Assembly (NCBI GenBank): GCA_002118135.1
Contig: BDIU01000088.1
Span: forward strand, 1 to 64,000
DNA: 64,000 bases
Source of the DNA: Trebouxia sp. TZW2008
Lineage: Eukaryota > Chlorophyta > Trebouxiophyceae > Trebouxiales > Trebouxiaceae
Direction: 5' to 3'
The notes beneath the pieces were generated by a model, which was not told the DNA's origin, ran no database searches, and worked only from the letters and a program-made list of their open reading frames with translations. Shown piece after piece: positions 1 to 13,418 of the stretch (its first letter is position 1; every line of letters begins with the position of its first letter). The position numbers and the translations under genes are program-made.

Positions 1-60
<60 letters not shown>

Positions 61-88
61 AACAACAACAACAACAACAACAACAACT
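1..88. repeat. TAC then AAC trinucleotide microsatellite
   Basis: The first 60 bases are a perfect run of the triplet TAC, followed by about nine AAC triplets and then a looser A/T-rich stretch. It is a simple-sequence repeat at the window edge and could be longer outside. No coding role is seen. Confidence 0.95.
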
Positions 89-446
89 ACAACAACAGTA
101 ATGATAATAACGATAATAATAATGTTCTGCCATATGTGACAATAAGTTGCTGTTTTCTCTGCACTGATCATGGCATGTAGCAACAGCTCATATCGGTCAG
201 CAGCCACCCCGCTGCCTTCCTGCCTTCACATTGCTAGAGCAGCTCGGTCATCTAGTGCTCCTGTCAGACAGCTAGTCCGACAGCACCATGTGCCATAGCT
301 TGGTCTTGACGCTTTGCAGCCAGACCCATACTTTTGCTGACGTGCAAGACGCAGCCCATCTGCTGCATACAATTTCAGTTGTTTTCAATCTGATTGTTAT
401 TGCCAATCATCTAAGCCATCAATGAGTGTCAAGAGTATTGCTACAG

Positions 447-1264
447 GTGATGTTTCTGCCTCAGCGCACCATTGCAGCTCCAGGAGCCACTCTGCTGGAG
501 CAGCTCATCTACCCAACAGCCCTTAGAGACAGCCCAGCGGACCTGGAATCGCAGCATGCATCACTAAGAGACAGCCCAGCAGGCTTGGATCTGCAGCATG
601 CACCACTAAGTGACTGCCCAGCCAGCTTAGATCTGCAGCATGCAGCCCATCTGCTGCATTGTGTGGGCCTGGCAGACCTGCTACACCGCGTCAATGGTGA
701 CTGGCTTAGGCAGGAAGACTGGCAAGGTGAGCGTCGTCTGTCAAAATGGTTGAGCGGACTTGGATCTGCAACATGTAACCTGCCTGCTGCATGATGTGGG
801 CCTGACAGACCTGCTGCTACATATTGCTGAAGATCAGCTGAGACAGGAAGACTAGCAATGTGATTAGCAGCTATTGCACTCAGAGCAAGTCTGGCATTAC
901 TATGGCCAGGACCAAGTCAAGTCATGTTGCTCAGCAATGTTGCTCTGCAACGTCATTGTTATTGAGGATGTTCTGAATGTACTGTTCATCATTGTACAGT
1001 CATTCAGATTTTGGTTTACGTGCAGGGATGCTGTCCCCAGGAGAGTTGCAGAGGCTCTCAGTTGCTAGAGTCCTTTTTCATCAGCCGCTGCTGGCTGTCA
1101 TGGATGAACCTATAAGCTCTGTTGGAAGCCGCACTGGAATTGAGCTTCTGCAGCTGCTACAGTCGCATAACATTGCTGCAATCGTGACTTGCCAAGCAGA
1201 CAGTGCTCTGATCAATGAAAGTGTAATGCAAGAAAACTTGTTTGCCAGAACAGTGTACTTGTAA
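447..1264 (+). CDS. ABC transporter, C-terminal part of the nucleotide-binding domain (ABCD-like), partial
   Basis: Two exons are supported: 447-726, after an acceptor ending CTACAG, and 1026 to a stop at 1264; they join in phase 1. The first encodes VMFLPQRTIAAPGATLLEQL, matching the Q-loop region of peroxisomal-type (ABCD) half transporters, then LLHCVGLADLLHRV. The second carries the signature LSPGELQRLSVAR, a Walker B segment LLAVMDEP (the glutamate after the aspartate is present) and a degenerate switch region. ABCD proteins import fatty acyl-CoA or related substrates into peroxisomes; that role is inferred from family. Walker A and the membrane domain would lie upstream of the window. 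Oddities are a 14-residue repeat inserted between the Q-loop and signature, and an untypical D-loop (SSVGS instead of SALD). A diverged or failing gene is possible. Confidence 0.6.
521..646 (+). repeat. 42-bp in-frame tandem repeat, three copies, inside the ABC exon
   Basis: Three copies of a 42-bp unit encode LRDSPADLESQHAS, LRDSPAGLDLQHAP and LSDCPASLDLQHAA. The length is a multiple of three, so the reading frame stays open. It sits where other ABCD proteins have a short linker between the Q-loop region and the signature motif. Confidence 0.85.
755..865 (+). repeat. Degenerate copy of the end of the ABC exon and its donor, within the intron
   Basis: This stretch repeats the end of the upstream exon (about 623-735): cttggatctgca, then catgatgtgggcctgacaga, then agacaggaagactagcaatg. 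The copy carries an in-frame stop and the donor GGTGAG has become AATGTG, so it is not a usable exon end. Confidence 0.7.
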
Positions 1265-2721
1265 CATCATGGCATTAATGGCTATAATACACCTGTCTGC
1301 AGAGACACATCTAGTCATTGAGCTAGTTGGCCGCATGGCATTATGGAAATGTACTGCCATCGTGCAGGGTCAAGTTGTCGGCAGAAGAGTAAATAGTCTG
1401 CAAGACAGGCATTGGCATACAGCATGCATGCTGTGCAGTTGAGCTGTGGTCATGATGTGTAAAAGACTCAGTGCAATACAACAGGTGGCACTGTGAGCAC
1501 TTTTTTGCAGGCATGTTTTGCATGACTGTAGAAGCACTGTCTGCTTTGTCTTGTGTAGTCGAATGTGCTGCTTGCAGCAGGTTGCTGATATGGTCAGCTT
1601 GACTTTTTCTTCTGATTTGATGACCTGGCTAAGAAGAAGTAATTGACAGCATGTTTTCCTGCTTCAAAACCAATTGCCATTCCAATCATGTCAACAAATG
1701 CTTCTGCCATCCACAGCAGGGCATGTGTTGATGCATCTGCAGCAAGCAAACTGCCGGTTATTGTCACATCTGCTTTGCTTGTTTACGATCCTGGTAGTCG
1801 GTAGTGGTGAGTAGGCGAATTGCGAGTGAGCGATGCGTCAGCATTCCAACCTATGAACGATGATGTCCATGCCATTGTAGTGATGCAGCCTGACATGCAA
1901 GCAGACAGCAGCTATAAATTGCTGTTGTCCTTCATTTGCCGGCTTTTGCTCATTTGTTGGCATTTTGTAAATAAGCCGTAAAGTCCGCCAATAGCGATCA
2001 GCCTTCAGCAAGACATGACTGACGCTGACTTGCAATTTACACGTGATCAAGCGCTGCAAGCAATTGGGTAAAAGCAGCATGTGATCAAACGCTGCATGCA
2101 AGTGGCAGGAAGCAGCATGCATTGCTGGCGTGCGTGACAGATTTAGTAATGACACTCGATAAGGTGACAATCTTGATGTCGTAACAATGAAAGTGGATTG
2201 CAGACATACCAAGCACTGCATACTGAATGCAATGTTACCTTTGAGAGGTGACAACTCGATGTAGTGACAAACTTGGTGAAGACAAACGCAGTCATGCGAT
2301 GCACTGCGTCAAGAAATTACTGTACCTTTGTCATGACCAGCACTCAGCCTGCTGATGAATGCTCCTGCGTGACTAAGATGATACAGTGGCTCGTCTCTTT
2401 TCAGGTGGTAGAATATGAATGCCAAGGCTATCTGCACAATTCCAAAAAGGTGGTCCTGGGCGTACAGCGACTTTTCTTTGCAAGGACACATGATGTAAGT
2501 ATGATCTCAATGTAAGGACAATGCAGATGGGAATCCATCGCTATGTTGTGACTGCAATGGCATCTTTCAGTCAGGACAATCTGGTTGGGTTAGAATGCAG
2601 TTGTTGTCCGAGAAGTCACTATAGCAACTACTACCCGTCCTGTTTCAAGTGACCTTTTTGTAAACATGGCAACTGGTGAAATTTGGTCAAAGACAAGTTT
2701 TCCAGGTGCTTGAGGAGTAAG

Positions 2722-3035
2722 TCTGATTTAAATATCAAATGGAAGCCGATGTATAACGCCAGCACTCTGGGGGCTGATATATGTAATGTTAGCAATGTTG
2801 GAACTGACATGTATAATGCCAGCAATGTCAAAGCTGAAGTGTGGACCCAACAAAGCTGAATTGCTGACAGCAATCAGGCCGTACGCAAGCAGGGTTCCTC
2901 AGTCTGATTTATACATCAATTGCAAGCCGATGTTTAACGCCAGCAGTCTTGGAGCTGGAATGTGGACTTACCAAAGCTGAATTGCTGACAGCAATGACGC
3001 CATACGCAAGCAGGATTCCTCGGGTCTCATTTCTA
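2722..3035. repeat. Two-copy direct repeat, about 180 bp
   Basis: The block ctgattta...gccgatgt...aacgccagca...gtggac...caaagctgaattgctgacag...tacgcaagcagg...ttcctc occurs twice in the same order, the first copy carrying an extra internal segment around 2780-2830. No coding potential was recognised. Confidence 0.75.
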
Positions 3036-3116
3036 GGGTTTCCAAAGCCAGAACCTGCTCAATCACCACTGCTAATCTTGCATTGCATTACATAGAATAA
3101 GTAATTTGTTGTCATA

Positions 3117-3225
3117 GGGACCCAGCAGGGTGTCATACAGATAGATGATGTTAGCAAGCTATTGCATGTGACAGCCAAGCTTGCTGTGCCCACGCCCTCA
3201 AACAGTGTGACATGTCAATGGCATA
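3117..3225 (+). repeat. Dispersed repeat family A, copy 1
   Basis: This carries cccagcagggtgtcatacag, then ccaagcttgctgtgcccacg, then ccctcaaacagtgtgaca. The same blocks in the same order occur at 10471-10570 (forward) and 12590-12725 (reverse). No open reading frame or terminal inverted repeat was seen; its class is unknown. Confidence 0.7.
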
Positions 3226-3372
3226 AGCATGACAGGACAAAATTAACGCAACCATGTGACTGCAGTTCAACAGTCATGAGTCAACACACACAAAGGACGC
3301 AATGAATGCAACCATATGACTGCAAGTCAATAGTCATGTGGCACAACAGACAAGTTGCAAAGTGAGACACAC

Positions 3373-4094
3373 CAGCTGTGTAGAAGATGAAGCCAAACAG
3401 GGCACTTGCCATCACTGCCAGATTGACAATTGGCGGCTGTTCACCTGTTGATCAAACAGCATGGTCAGTCAGTGGACTAGCCGATGTAAATTTTCAAATG
3501 TGAAACAAACAAAGCAAAATGTGCATACCAAATCTCGGCCATGGGAATGTATGCCATATAGCCCTTAGAAAATTGAAGATAGCCTGCACATCATCTTTTG
3601 AAAGCAGTTTCAAGACTTTGAGGCACGCAACAAGTGCAGCTAGGCAAGCAGTGCTTGCCTGTGTAAATGCCCAAAGATGCAGTTGTTTGCGCCCGATGGC
3701 AACCTGTTTGTATCCTGCCATGTCAAAGATATGCTTTGGCTGATGGACAGCTGGAATTTCGCGCAAACAGCAGCACGTCACTTACGGTCCTCCACCACCA
3801 TGCGATATTGGCCGTCCGTACCACTGGTCACAGGCTGCAGTAATCGCAAAACTCGCATTTGAAATACCTTGAATGCAACAAAGCATACGTCGTACCTTAG
3901 CTGGCGGCATCAGGCCTTTGCAAGCGACCTGTATAAGGTGTCTTGACCTGTGCTACGTTGATCGATGCAAGCCACACCGTGGACCTCGTTGCCGCACGCG
4001 AGAAAAGACCTCCAACAGAAAGGATGCGAGCGCGTCCGCCAGTGCCAAAGTTGCCAAACCCGTCGTGTTGCGCTTGTCTTGCATCATGTTGCAT
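3373..4094 (-). CDS. Small organelle-type membrane protein of unknown family, 3' end unresolved
   Basis: Four minus-strand exons join in phase: 4094-3948, 3834-3786, 3750-3529 and 3444-3373, with GTCAAG, GTAAGT, GTATGC and GTGTGT donors and CAG acceptors. The N-terminus after MQHDARQAQHDG is rich in arginine, serine and glycine and poor in acid (GGRARILSVGGLFSRAATR), as in a mitochondrial or plastid presequence. The middle reads DPVHQPKHIFDMAGYKQVAI, followed by a hydrophobic helix ASTACLAALVACLKVLKLL; a second hydrophobic stretch, NLAVMASALFGFIFYTA, follows a PWPRFGEQPP segment. I do not recognise the family. At least one more exon with the stop should lie below 3373. The evidence is phase consistency and two membrane-like segments; no homologue is recalled. 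Confidence 0.5.
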
Positions 4095-4794
4095 GCATCA
4101 ATTTGACAAGCAGTTAGTCACAAATCACTAAGTCACTTGCAATGTGGAATGACTGGCTCAAAGCGTGGCGTATTGCCTGGACACCTCAGACACAAGCTCA
4201 TGTATGTAAGTTGTTTTGTGATATGCATATATATGAGAAAGCGGTACCCTTGCATATGTTTGTCCCACATAAAGACAATTGCAACAAACTTGTTCTCATA
4301 TGCTGAATCCGCAACAACGATGCAGCCATAAAAGCTTATCAGCTGACTCATGAACACAGATCCAGTTGCCAGCACATGCTGGGCAGAGCATGAACCAAGT
4401 CATCAAGACAGAAAAGCTTGATCAAAACTCTATGGTGCACTGAACAAAATTGACAATTGTTTGGAACGGAGTGGATCCACTGACTGTTGAGTCATGTTGC
4501 TGGGGTCTCATCCTGTGTCATTTCTGCTGCAGCTTGTTGTTGTCCCTTCTTCTTCTTTGCAAAGACCCTGCAGTTCACATAACAACAGAATGTGGCTCAT
4601 ATTACCAGGCTAAATGCAGAGCCCATGTGAAAACACTATTGCTGCAGGGAGACGGCATGGCTGTGAGTGCCATGCCCAGTGACTAGTGAATGTGCATGCC
4701 CCGTCTCTTGCAAAACACAAAAGCAGAAGTATATACCAAACAACAGAAGCATTTGTAAGGGACATGCAGCTGTGACAGCTCTTGCAATAGACAG

Positions 4795-5275
4795 TAGCGT
4801 TAATGCTTTGCTGCAGATCAGCAGTCTGCTAGCTCATTCACAACAAAAGCTGCAACAAAGTGATGGCAAAGATGCTGAGCAGCATATACATCGTAACATA
4901 TACAACTCTCACAACAGACAGTATCGTCATCGCTTGCCTGCAGCTCAGCAGCCTGCTTAGTCATACACAACTGAACCTACAGCAAAGTGATAGTAGAGGG
5001 TCAACTCCATGCTGGGCCAGAACATCACTGCACACTTGTAGTGCTGACACTGGTAGTGCCTAGCATGCAGTTTCAATGAAGACCACACATAGATGCGTGT
5101 GAAGTTGCTTTCAGGAAGGGGCCATGACCAGGAAGCAGCTTGGCTTGAGCAATGCATTACTTGAGAGCATCAACTCCGTGCTGTACCAGAACGTCATTTG
5201 CACCAAGGCACACTTGTAGTGATGATACTGGTAGTGCCTAGCATACAGTTCTTATTGAAAGACAACATGAGTGTG
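4795..5275. repeat. Diverged tandem repeat, about 165 bp
   Basis: Repeated blocks include ctgcagatcagcagtctgct / ctgcagctcagcagcctgct with caacaaagtgatggc / cagcaaagtgatagt, and tcaactccatgctg...cacacttgtagtg...actggtagtgcctagca, which appears near 5000 and again near 5168. It grades into the next array. Confidence 0.7.
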
Positions 5276-5289
5276 AACTTGCTTACGCA

Positions 5290-6290
5290 AATGGGCCATC
5301 AACAGGAAGTGGCTTGGCCTGAGCAATGCAGTACTTGAGAGCCTCAACTCCATGCTGTACCAGAACGTCATTTGCATCGGTGCACACTGCTGGTGACTCA
5401 GGTAATGGTGACTCAGGTTCTGGTGACACTGGTGATGGCGACACTGTTTCCTGCCCAAGTGCCACTTCCTGGCTGCTTGCCATTGACCAATCAACTCTCA
5501 AGCATCTATCCCGCCCTGTGCAAACAGAAGTGGTATGCACCGCTTGATCAGGAGCAATGACAGCAGCACTGGTAGTGGCGACATGAGAAGTGGTGACACT
5601 GGTAATGGTGACACTGGTAATGATGGCACTGGTGATGGTGACACTGTCTACTGCCCAAGTGCGGCTTCCTGGCTGGATGTCATTGACCAATCAATTCTCA
5701 AACATCTATCCCGCCCTGTGCAAACAAAGATGATATGAACCACTACATCAGGAGCAACAGCAGCAGCACTGGTAGTGATGACACTGGTAGTGATGACACT
5801 GGTACTGGTGACACTGGTACTGGTGACTCAGGTTATGGTGACACTGGTGATGGTGACACTATTTGCTGCCCAAGTGCTGCATCCTGGCTGGTTGCCATTG
5901 ACCAATCAACTTTCAAGCATCTAACCTGCCCTGTGCAAACAAAAGTGATGTACATCACTTGATCAGGAGCAACAGCAGCAGCACTGGTAATGGTGGGCAC
6001 TGGTAGTGGTGACACTGGTGATGGTGACACTGCTTCCTGCTCAAGTGCTGCTTCCTGGCTGATCGCCATTGACCAATCGACTTTCAAGCATATATTCCGC
6101 CCTGTGCAAACAAATGGATCACTCAATCAAGAGCAACAGCAGCAGCACTGGTAGTGGTAACACTGATAGTGGTATCACTGGTGATGGTGATACCACCTGC
6201 TGCCCAAGTGCAGCTCCCTGGCTGCTTGCCAATCAACTCTCAAACATCTGTCCCGCCCTGTGTAAACATAGGGGACGTGCATCATCAGGT
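5290..6290. repeat. Five-copy tandem repeat of about 160-215 bp with an internal 12-bp VNTR
   Basis: The core gccattgaccaatcaactct...aagcatct...cgccctgtgcaaacaa occurs near 5473, 5671, 5887, 6058 and 6222. Between cores lies a variable number of units of the type actggtgatggtgac, which accounts for the unequal spacing (about 198, 216, 171 and 160 bp). This is a minisatellite nested inside a larger tandem repeat. Confidence 0.9.
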
Positions 6291-6599
6291 GAAGATCGTC
6301 AGCGGCAATGCAGTACCATGGATGTTTCATAAATGTGGCACTGCTTTGCCAATTGTATGCAAGGGTACATTTGGCATGCCTGTTTCCAGAGAAGTTGTGA
6401 GAGGCTGTGCATGCAGATGATAACTTAAACAGGACCTGCCAATTTGGTGATCATGACTCATGTGGCTTGACTCACATGTGAAGAGTTGCAAGGACAAGCC
6501 TGGATTGTAACGTAGGCAACATGCTGCATACACAGCGCTTTCTTGCTGTGGTCACTGCGTCCCTTTCCAAACCATTTCTCCTTCCAGGAAATTGAACAC

Positions 6600-6835
6600 G
6601 TGAGCTGTTGCATGAATGAGCAAGAGAATGATGAGACATAATGTCTTCTGAGATCGGCAATGCTGATCTTGGTTGACATCAGGTCATGCTCATGTGGAAT
6701 GAGCAAGTTGTCACATGCATGAGCTGTTGCATGAATTAGCAAGAGCATGATGGCACATGATGTCTTTTGAGATTGACAATGCCGATCTTGATCAACATCA
6801 GGTCATGTTTGAGTGGAATGAACAAGAGCTGGCAG
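6600..6835. repeat. Two-copy direct repeat, about 118 bp
   Basis: The run tgagctgttgcatgaat, then agcaagag, then atgtctt.tgagat, then gccgatcttg...acatcaggtcatg occurs twice. No coding content was recognised. Confidence 0.75.
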
Positions 6836-7320
6836 GGCCTGTATCCTGTTGTGCTTGATGCTCAGGTTATGGGGTGAACGCAGCTGTAGCCATGTGATAT
6901 GTACAATTCAGAGCTGCCGATGTCGATAACATCACATTCTGTGTTTGTCACAGCACCTTGCCTGAATGTGATTGTCATGACACCGGCAAGACTGATTTGT
7001 GCACATCTGATGGCTGCAACTTTGCCCGTCCCGTGACCTCAGCATCAAGCAGGATGATTGCAGGCTTTGCAAACTTTCAACAGTAGCACTGCAGTCAGGA
7101 TGCAGTGATTGGCTCTCAATTGCATTGACTCAAGACACCCACAAGAATGTCTTTATGTGTCCCTGGATGAAGAACTGGCTTCCTGTAGAAGCAAAGCTCC
7201 GCAGAAGATTTGCTCCAAAAAGCTGTCATAAAGGCGACGAAAACACTGTTTTCAAAACAGTCCACGCCAAACTTGACAAAACACACGCCAACCATCAGTA
7301 GGAAAAAACCTGGAGAAGCA

Positions 7321-8035
7321 TACCTAGTCAGCGAGCTAGCTCCTCAGCCAGGGCGTGACTAGGCAGGTGAATGAAACAATCCACGCAAACAGACCACAAA
7401 CAGATGACACCAAGAATCAGCAGGAGACCTTTGCAGAAGATCACCTAGTCGGTGGGCTAGCTCCTCAGCTAAGGCATGGCCAGATGGATCTCAGTCGCTG
7501 CCCAAAAGAACGGTAGAGGCCTGCTCTGTGGCAGCCCGACAATTCCACACATATGCAAAGCCCTTGTCACATGCAGACTCAGGTAGGGGACCTTCCCTGA
7601 CTGTTGCTGTAGCAGGAGTTGATTGTAAAAGCACAGACACACACCTAATCGGCGGGCTAATTCCTCAGCTAGGGCATGGCCAGACGGATCCCAATCGCTG
7701 CCCAAAAGAATGGTAGAGGCCTGTTCTGTGGCAGCCCGACAATTCCACACATATGCAAAGCCCTTGTCACATGCAGACTCAGATAGGGGACCTTCCCTGA
7801 CTGTTGCTATAGCAGGAGTCAATTGTAAAAGCACAGACACACACCTAATCGGCGGGCTAATTCCTCAGCTAGGGCATGGCCAGACGGATCCCAATCGCTG
7901 CCCAAAAGAATGGTAGAGGCCTGTTCTGTGGCAGCCCAACAGTTCCACACATATGCAAAGCCTTTGTCATGATCACGCTCAGGCAAGGGACCTTCCTTGA
8001 CTGCAGGTGGAGCACCATGGGGAACGCTGATGACA
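7321..8035 (-). repeat. 200-bp tandem array containing a TOPRIM exon
   Basis: Units begin at about 7441, 7641 and 7841 with an exact 200-bp step; a shorter decayed copy lies near 7321. Read on the minus strand each unit is an intron tail ending CAACAG, a 156-nt exon segment starting TCAGGGAAGGTCC, and a donor. The two central units are nearly identical, so the last duplication is recent. The 7445-7600 copy has TGA in place of the tryptophan codon of the DWDPSG motif, and the 7321 copy has a stop in ELAR-LG. Confidence 0.9.
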
Positions 8036-9386
8036 TTCCTGAAACCTGCTTCTTCCAAGGACAGCTTGTCGATTTCACCTGAGAGAGAGAACATCTTCAT
8101 TCAGTTCATGAATTTGGGACTGTAATGAATGCTGATGACATTCCTGAAACCTGCTTCTTCCAAAGGATAATTTGTCCATCTCACCTATAAACGACGATCT
8201 GTTTGTTGGCAATAGTCATGGCTGATGACATTGCTCAATTTAGCTGAAAACAGGTGCAAGAGTCAATATTGTGTGGAACGCTGATGACATTCCTGAAACC
8301 TGCTTGTTCCAATGACAGTTTGTCTATTTCACCTGTGAGAGGCAACAGGTCTGTTCACACAATTATGTCATGAAACGCTTTCTGGGCAAGCTTGCGACAC
8401 CCAGCAACTAGGTATATACAATATGTTTTGAGGAGCAGCGCAGGGAAGGCTGATGACATCCCTGTAACCTGCTTCTTCCAATGACAAGTTGTCTATTTCA
8501 CCTGTGACAAACAGTATGTTCATGCAACTGAAACTGCAGTGAATGCTGATGACAGACTTACTGAAGCCTGCTTCTTGCTGCTTCATGACAATGAATGAAA
8601 CAGCATTTGTTGAGCTTGCCACCTCTCATTTGTCTCTTGCTAAATTTGGCCCAGTTTGTACACTGGCTGTGGTAAAGTGGAAATGTCAAAAAGTGTTTGG
8701 GGTGTCATACCTTCAACAATGATGATTGTGTCCTGGCAAATCACATTGTCCACTCCATAGTAGACATTGATGTCACCAGACGAGCTGTGTCTTTTGTCAG
8801 TTGTGCGATACTTGTGTCCCTTCACAAAGCCATTGCGGACGATAGGGAATACAATGACAGTGTCAGTCTTGGGACTCTTGCAAGACAGTTGCCGTGCCTC
8901 CTCGCCAATGAAATTGCGCATCAGGGTCTCAGGACTGATCTTGCGGGTAGTGAAATATTGAAGGGTTTTTGCGCTCATGCCTGGCACGTGAGCTGATGTG
9001 TGGGCCTTTGAGGGCATGATCAGCTGGCGCCGCGAGGATGCTGCAGAAGCCAGTTGGCTGTGTTAGGCAGCAGATGCATTGGCGCATCAAGTGCTGTCAG
9101 CCAAGCTGTGAAGTTTGCCTGACAGGAAATCTGAATTACTTTCAGCTGAAGACATACCAGCAGACTTCTGCTTGGGTCCTGCCCATGCTGTCACGCAAGG
9201 CAAACGACGGAATGCGCCACGAGCTTCGAGCAACCATCCTGTCAGAGCAGCTTGACGTGGATTCTTCGTCTGCAGGGAGTTTAACTGTACACCATGCTCG
9301 CTTGTGGCACGTCGATCAGTCGGAAGTTGAAGGCGCCGTACTGAGTGCGATTTCACGGCATGACTTCTTGCACTGCGCAAGAGCAT
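7445..9386 (-). CDS. TWINKLE-type organellar primase (TOPRIM region); helicase part not found
   Basis: Exons on the minus strand: 9386-9158, 9040-8711 and 8078-7845, all joining in phase 1, then two further TOPRIM segments, 7800-7645 (open) and 7600-7445 (stop-bearing). The N-terminus MLLRSARSHAVKSHSVRRL looks like a mitochondrial or plastid presequence. Exon 2 gives VIVFPIVRNGFVKGHKYRTT and VYYGVDNV...DTIIIVEG; exon 3 gives GEIDKLSLEEAGFRNVISV and GSDWDPSGHALAEELARRLG. These match plant TWINKLE closely and contain the TOPRIM glutamate (VEGEID) and the DxD motif (D-W-D). TWINKLE primes and unwinds organellar DNA. The Walker A helicase half is absent from the searched sequence below 7445, so the gene may be primase-only, broken, or continue in exons I missed. 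The DxD exon copies are phase-symmetric (1-1) and could be spliced in series or alternatively. Confidence 0.75.
8040..8582 (-). repeat. Array of decayed copies of the TOPRIM mini-exon (GEIDxLSLEEAG)
   Basis: On the minus strand the true exon start (8078) is preceded by at least three more copies: near 8190 (one extra T causes a frameshift), near 8330 (GEIDKLSLEQAGFRNVIS) and near 8502 (GEIDNLSLEEAGYRDVIS), plus a partial copy near 8575 (QEAGFSKSVIS). The 8330 and 8502 copies keep a CAG acceptor-like start and an open frame. They look like tandem duplications of the intron-3'-end/exon junction. Confidence 0.85.
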
Positions 9387-9797
9387 ATATCAAAGGGTTT
9401 TATTAATTTTCGCGCAAACATGAGACCTGAGCGTCTGCCCGGTCCATACAGGTCGCTCCACAACTGGGGACCCACAGAGCCTACAAGTATGGCCGCATTT
9501 CGTCACTCAAGAGGACCGCAAGTCGTAGCGGTCGCTGATCAGGTCGTGCACAGTTGGGCTGATAGTGACGTCCTGTGCAACCGCAGCTGGCACTTCTGAT
9601 CTTGTGGTATATGTATCGCAGCTGTCAAAGAAGCTCAACTTGACACTGTTTGCGCACACTCATTACTTTCTGTGACAAATGAAGTGTACCTGTGATTGAT
9701 ATGAGCACCCTTACATTGGCCTAGTGACCTGCTGAGCCTGTCTAGCATGCGTGTCTAATGAATGCATGAGCTCACATATGTATATGCATGCTCAGGT
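9387..9797. other. Intergenic, between TWINKLE 5' end and cyclophilin 3' end
   Basis: Both flanking genes are on the minus strand, so this 411-bp stretch should hold the TWINKLE promoter and the cyclophilin 3' flank. No clear TATA box or other element was recognised. Confidence 0.5.
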
Positions 9798-13000
<3,203 letters not shown>

Positions 13001-13211
13001 CTGGCGACGGCTCAATGGTGCATGTGCCTACATTTCATGATTTTGATGACTTCTGATACAAACCTGAATTGATGAATGCATTTTGACAGTCAGGCAACCA
13101 CATGTTCAGAAGCGGATGACATTGTGCTGCCAGGGCTGCTATCAGCAGACAATTTGCTTGAGCTTAGTGCCTCAATTTCTGTCTGCTTTGAAGGGCAGCA
13201 AAGTGTGCATC
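13001..13211. promoter_or_regulatory. Divergent promoter region, cyclophilin / small membrane protein
   Basis: Only 211 bp separate the two opposing ATG codons, so the core promoters and 5' UTRs must share it. I see no clear TATA box on either strand. The assignment is inferred from gene layout only. Confidence 0.4.
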
Positions 13212-13418
13212 ATGGCAGCCGCGCTACACGAGCCTTATGCAGACCGTACCCTCTGGGTGAGAGGCTTTGTACAGCACCAACGGCTGTTTGAGATGTTTGC
13301 ACTGAAGGACAAGTGGCGAGCTGGGGCACTGGGCATTGCTCTGGCCTGTACATTTGCCTGCACATACGAATTTGCCATCAATCATCTACACCAAGGCGTC
13401 AGCATTGCATTTGAATAG
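13212..13418 (+). CDS. Small single-exon protein with one membrane segment, function unknown
   Basis: The ATG sits in a CATCATGGC context and opens a 68-residue frame with no intron. It begins MAALHEPY-like (MAAALHEPYADRTLWVRG), then FVQHQRLFEMFALKDKWRAG and a hydrophobic helix ALGIALACTFACTYEFAI. The small size, positively charged W/R-rich region and single helix resemble accessory subunits of mitochondrial complex I such as NDUFB4/B15, but the match is by shape rather than by a diagnostic motif. A short tail HQGVSIAFE follows the helix. It is divergent from the cyclophilin gene. An upstream in-frame extension to about 13083 exists but the later ATG gives the cleaner start. Confidence 0.5.
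   Translation: MAAALHEPYADRTLWVRGFVQHQRLFEMFALKDKWRAGALGIALACTFACTYEFAINHLHQGVSIAFE

Larger units (their letters stand above)
1265..3372. other. Gene-poor stretch
   Basis: No reading frame here has a recognisable domain or a phase-consistent exon chain. It contains a two-copy tandem duplication (2722-3035) and one copy of a dispersed repeat (3117-3225). Terminal exons of the minus-strand membrane-protein gene that starts at 4094 may lie here but could not be identified. Confidence 0.5.
4095..7320. other. Repeat-dominated intergenic region
   Basis: About 3.2 kb between two minus-strand genes. From about 4795 to 6290 it is tandem repeats; 6600-6835 is another two-copy repeat. Reading frames across the repeats are low-complexity Thr/Ser/Gly/Asp translations of a short unit and are not taken as genes. 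The missing helicase exons of the TWINKLE gene were looked for here on the minus strand and not found. Confidence 0.55.

Noticed and set aside
5326..6126. Open frames translating to Thr/Gly/Asp-Ser-rich repeats over the minisatellite
   Set aside because: They are frame-read tandem repeats on both strands without start context, splice structure or domain; treated as non-coding repeat.
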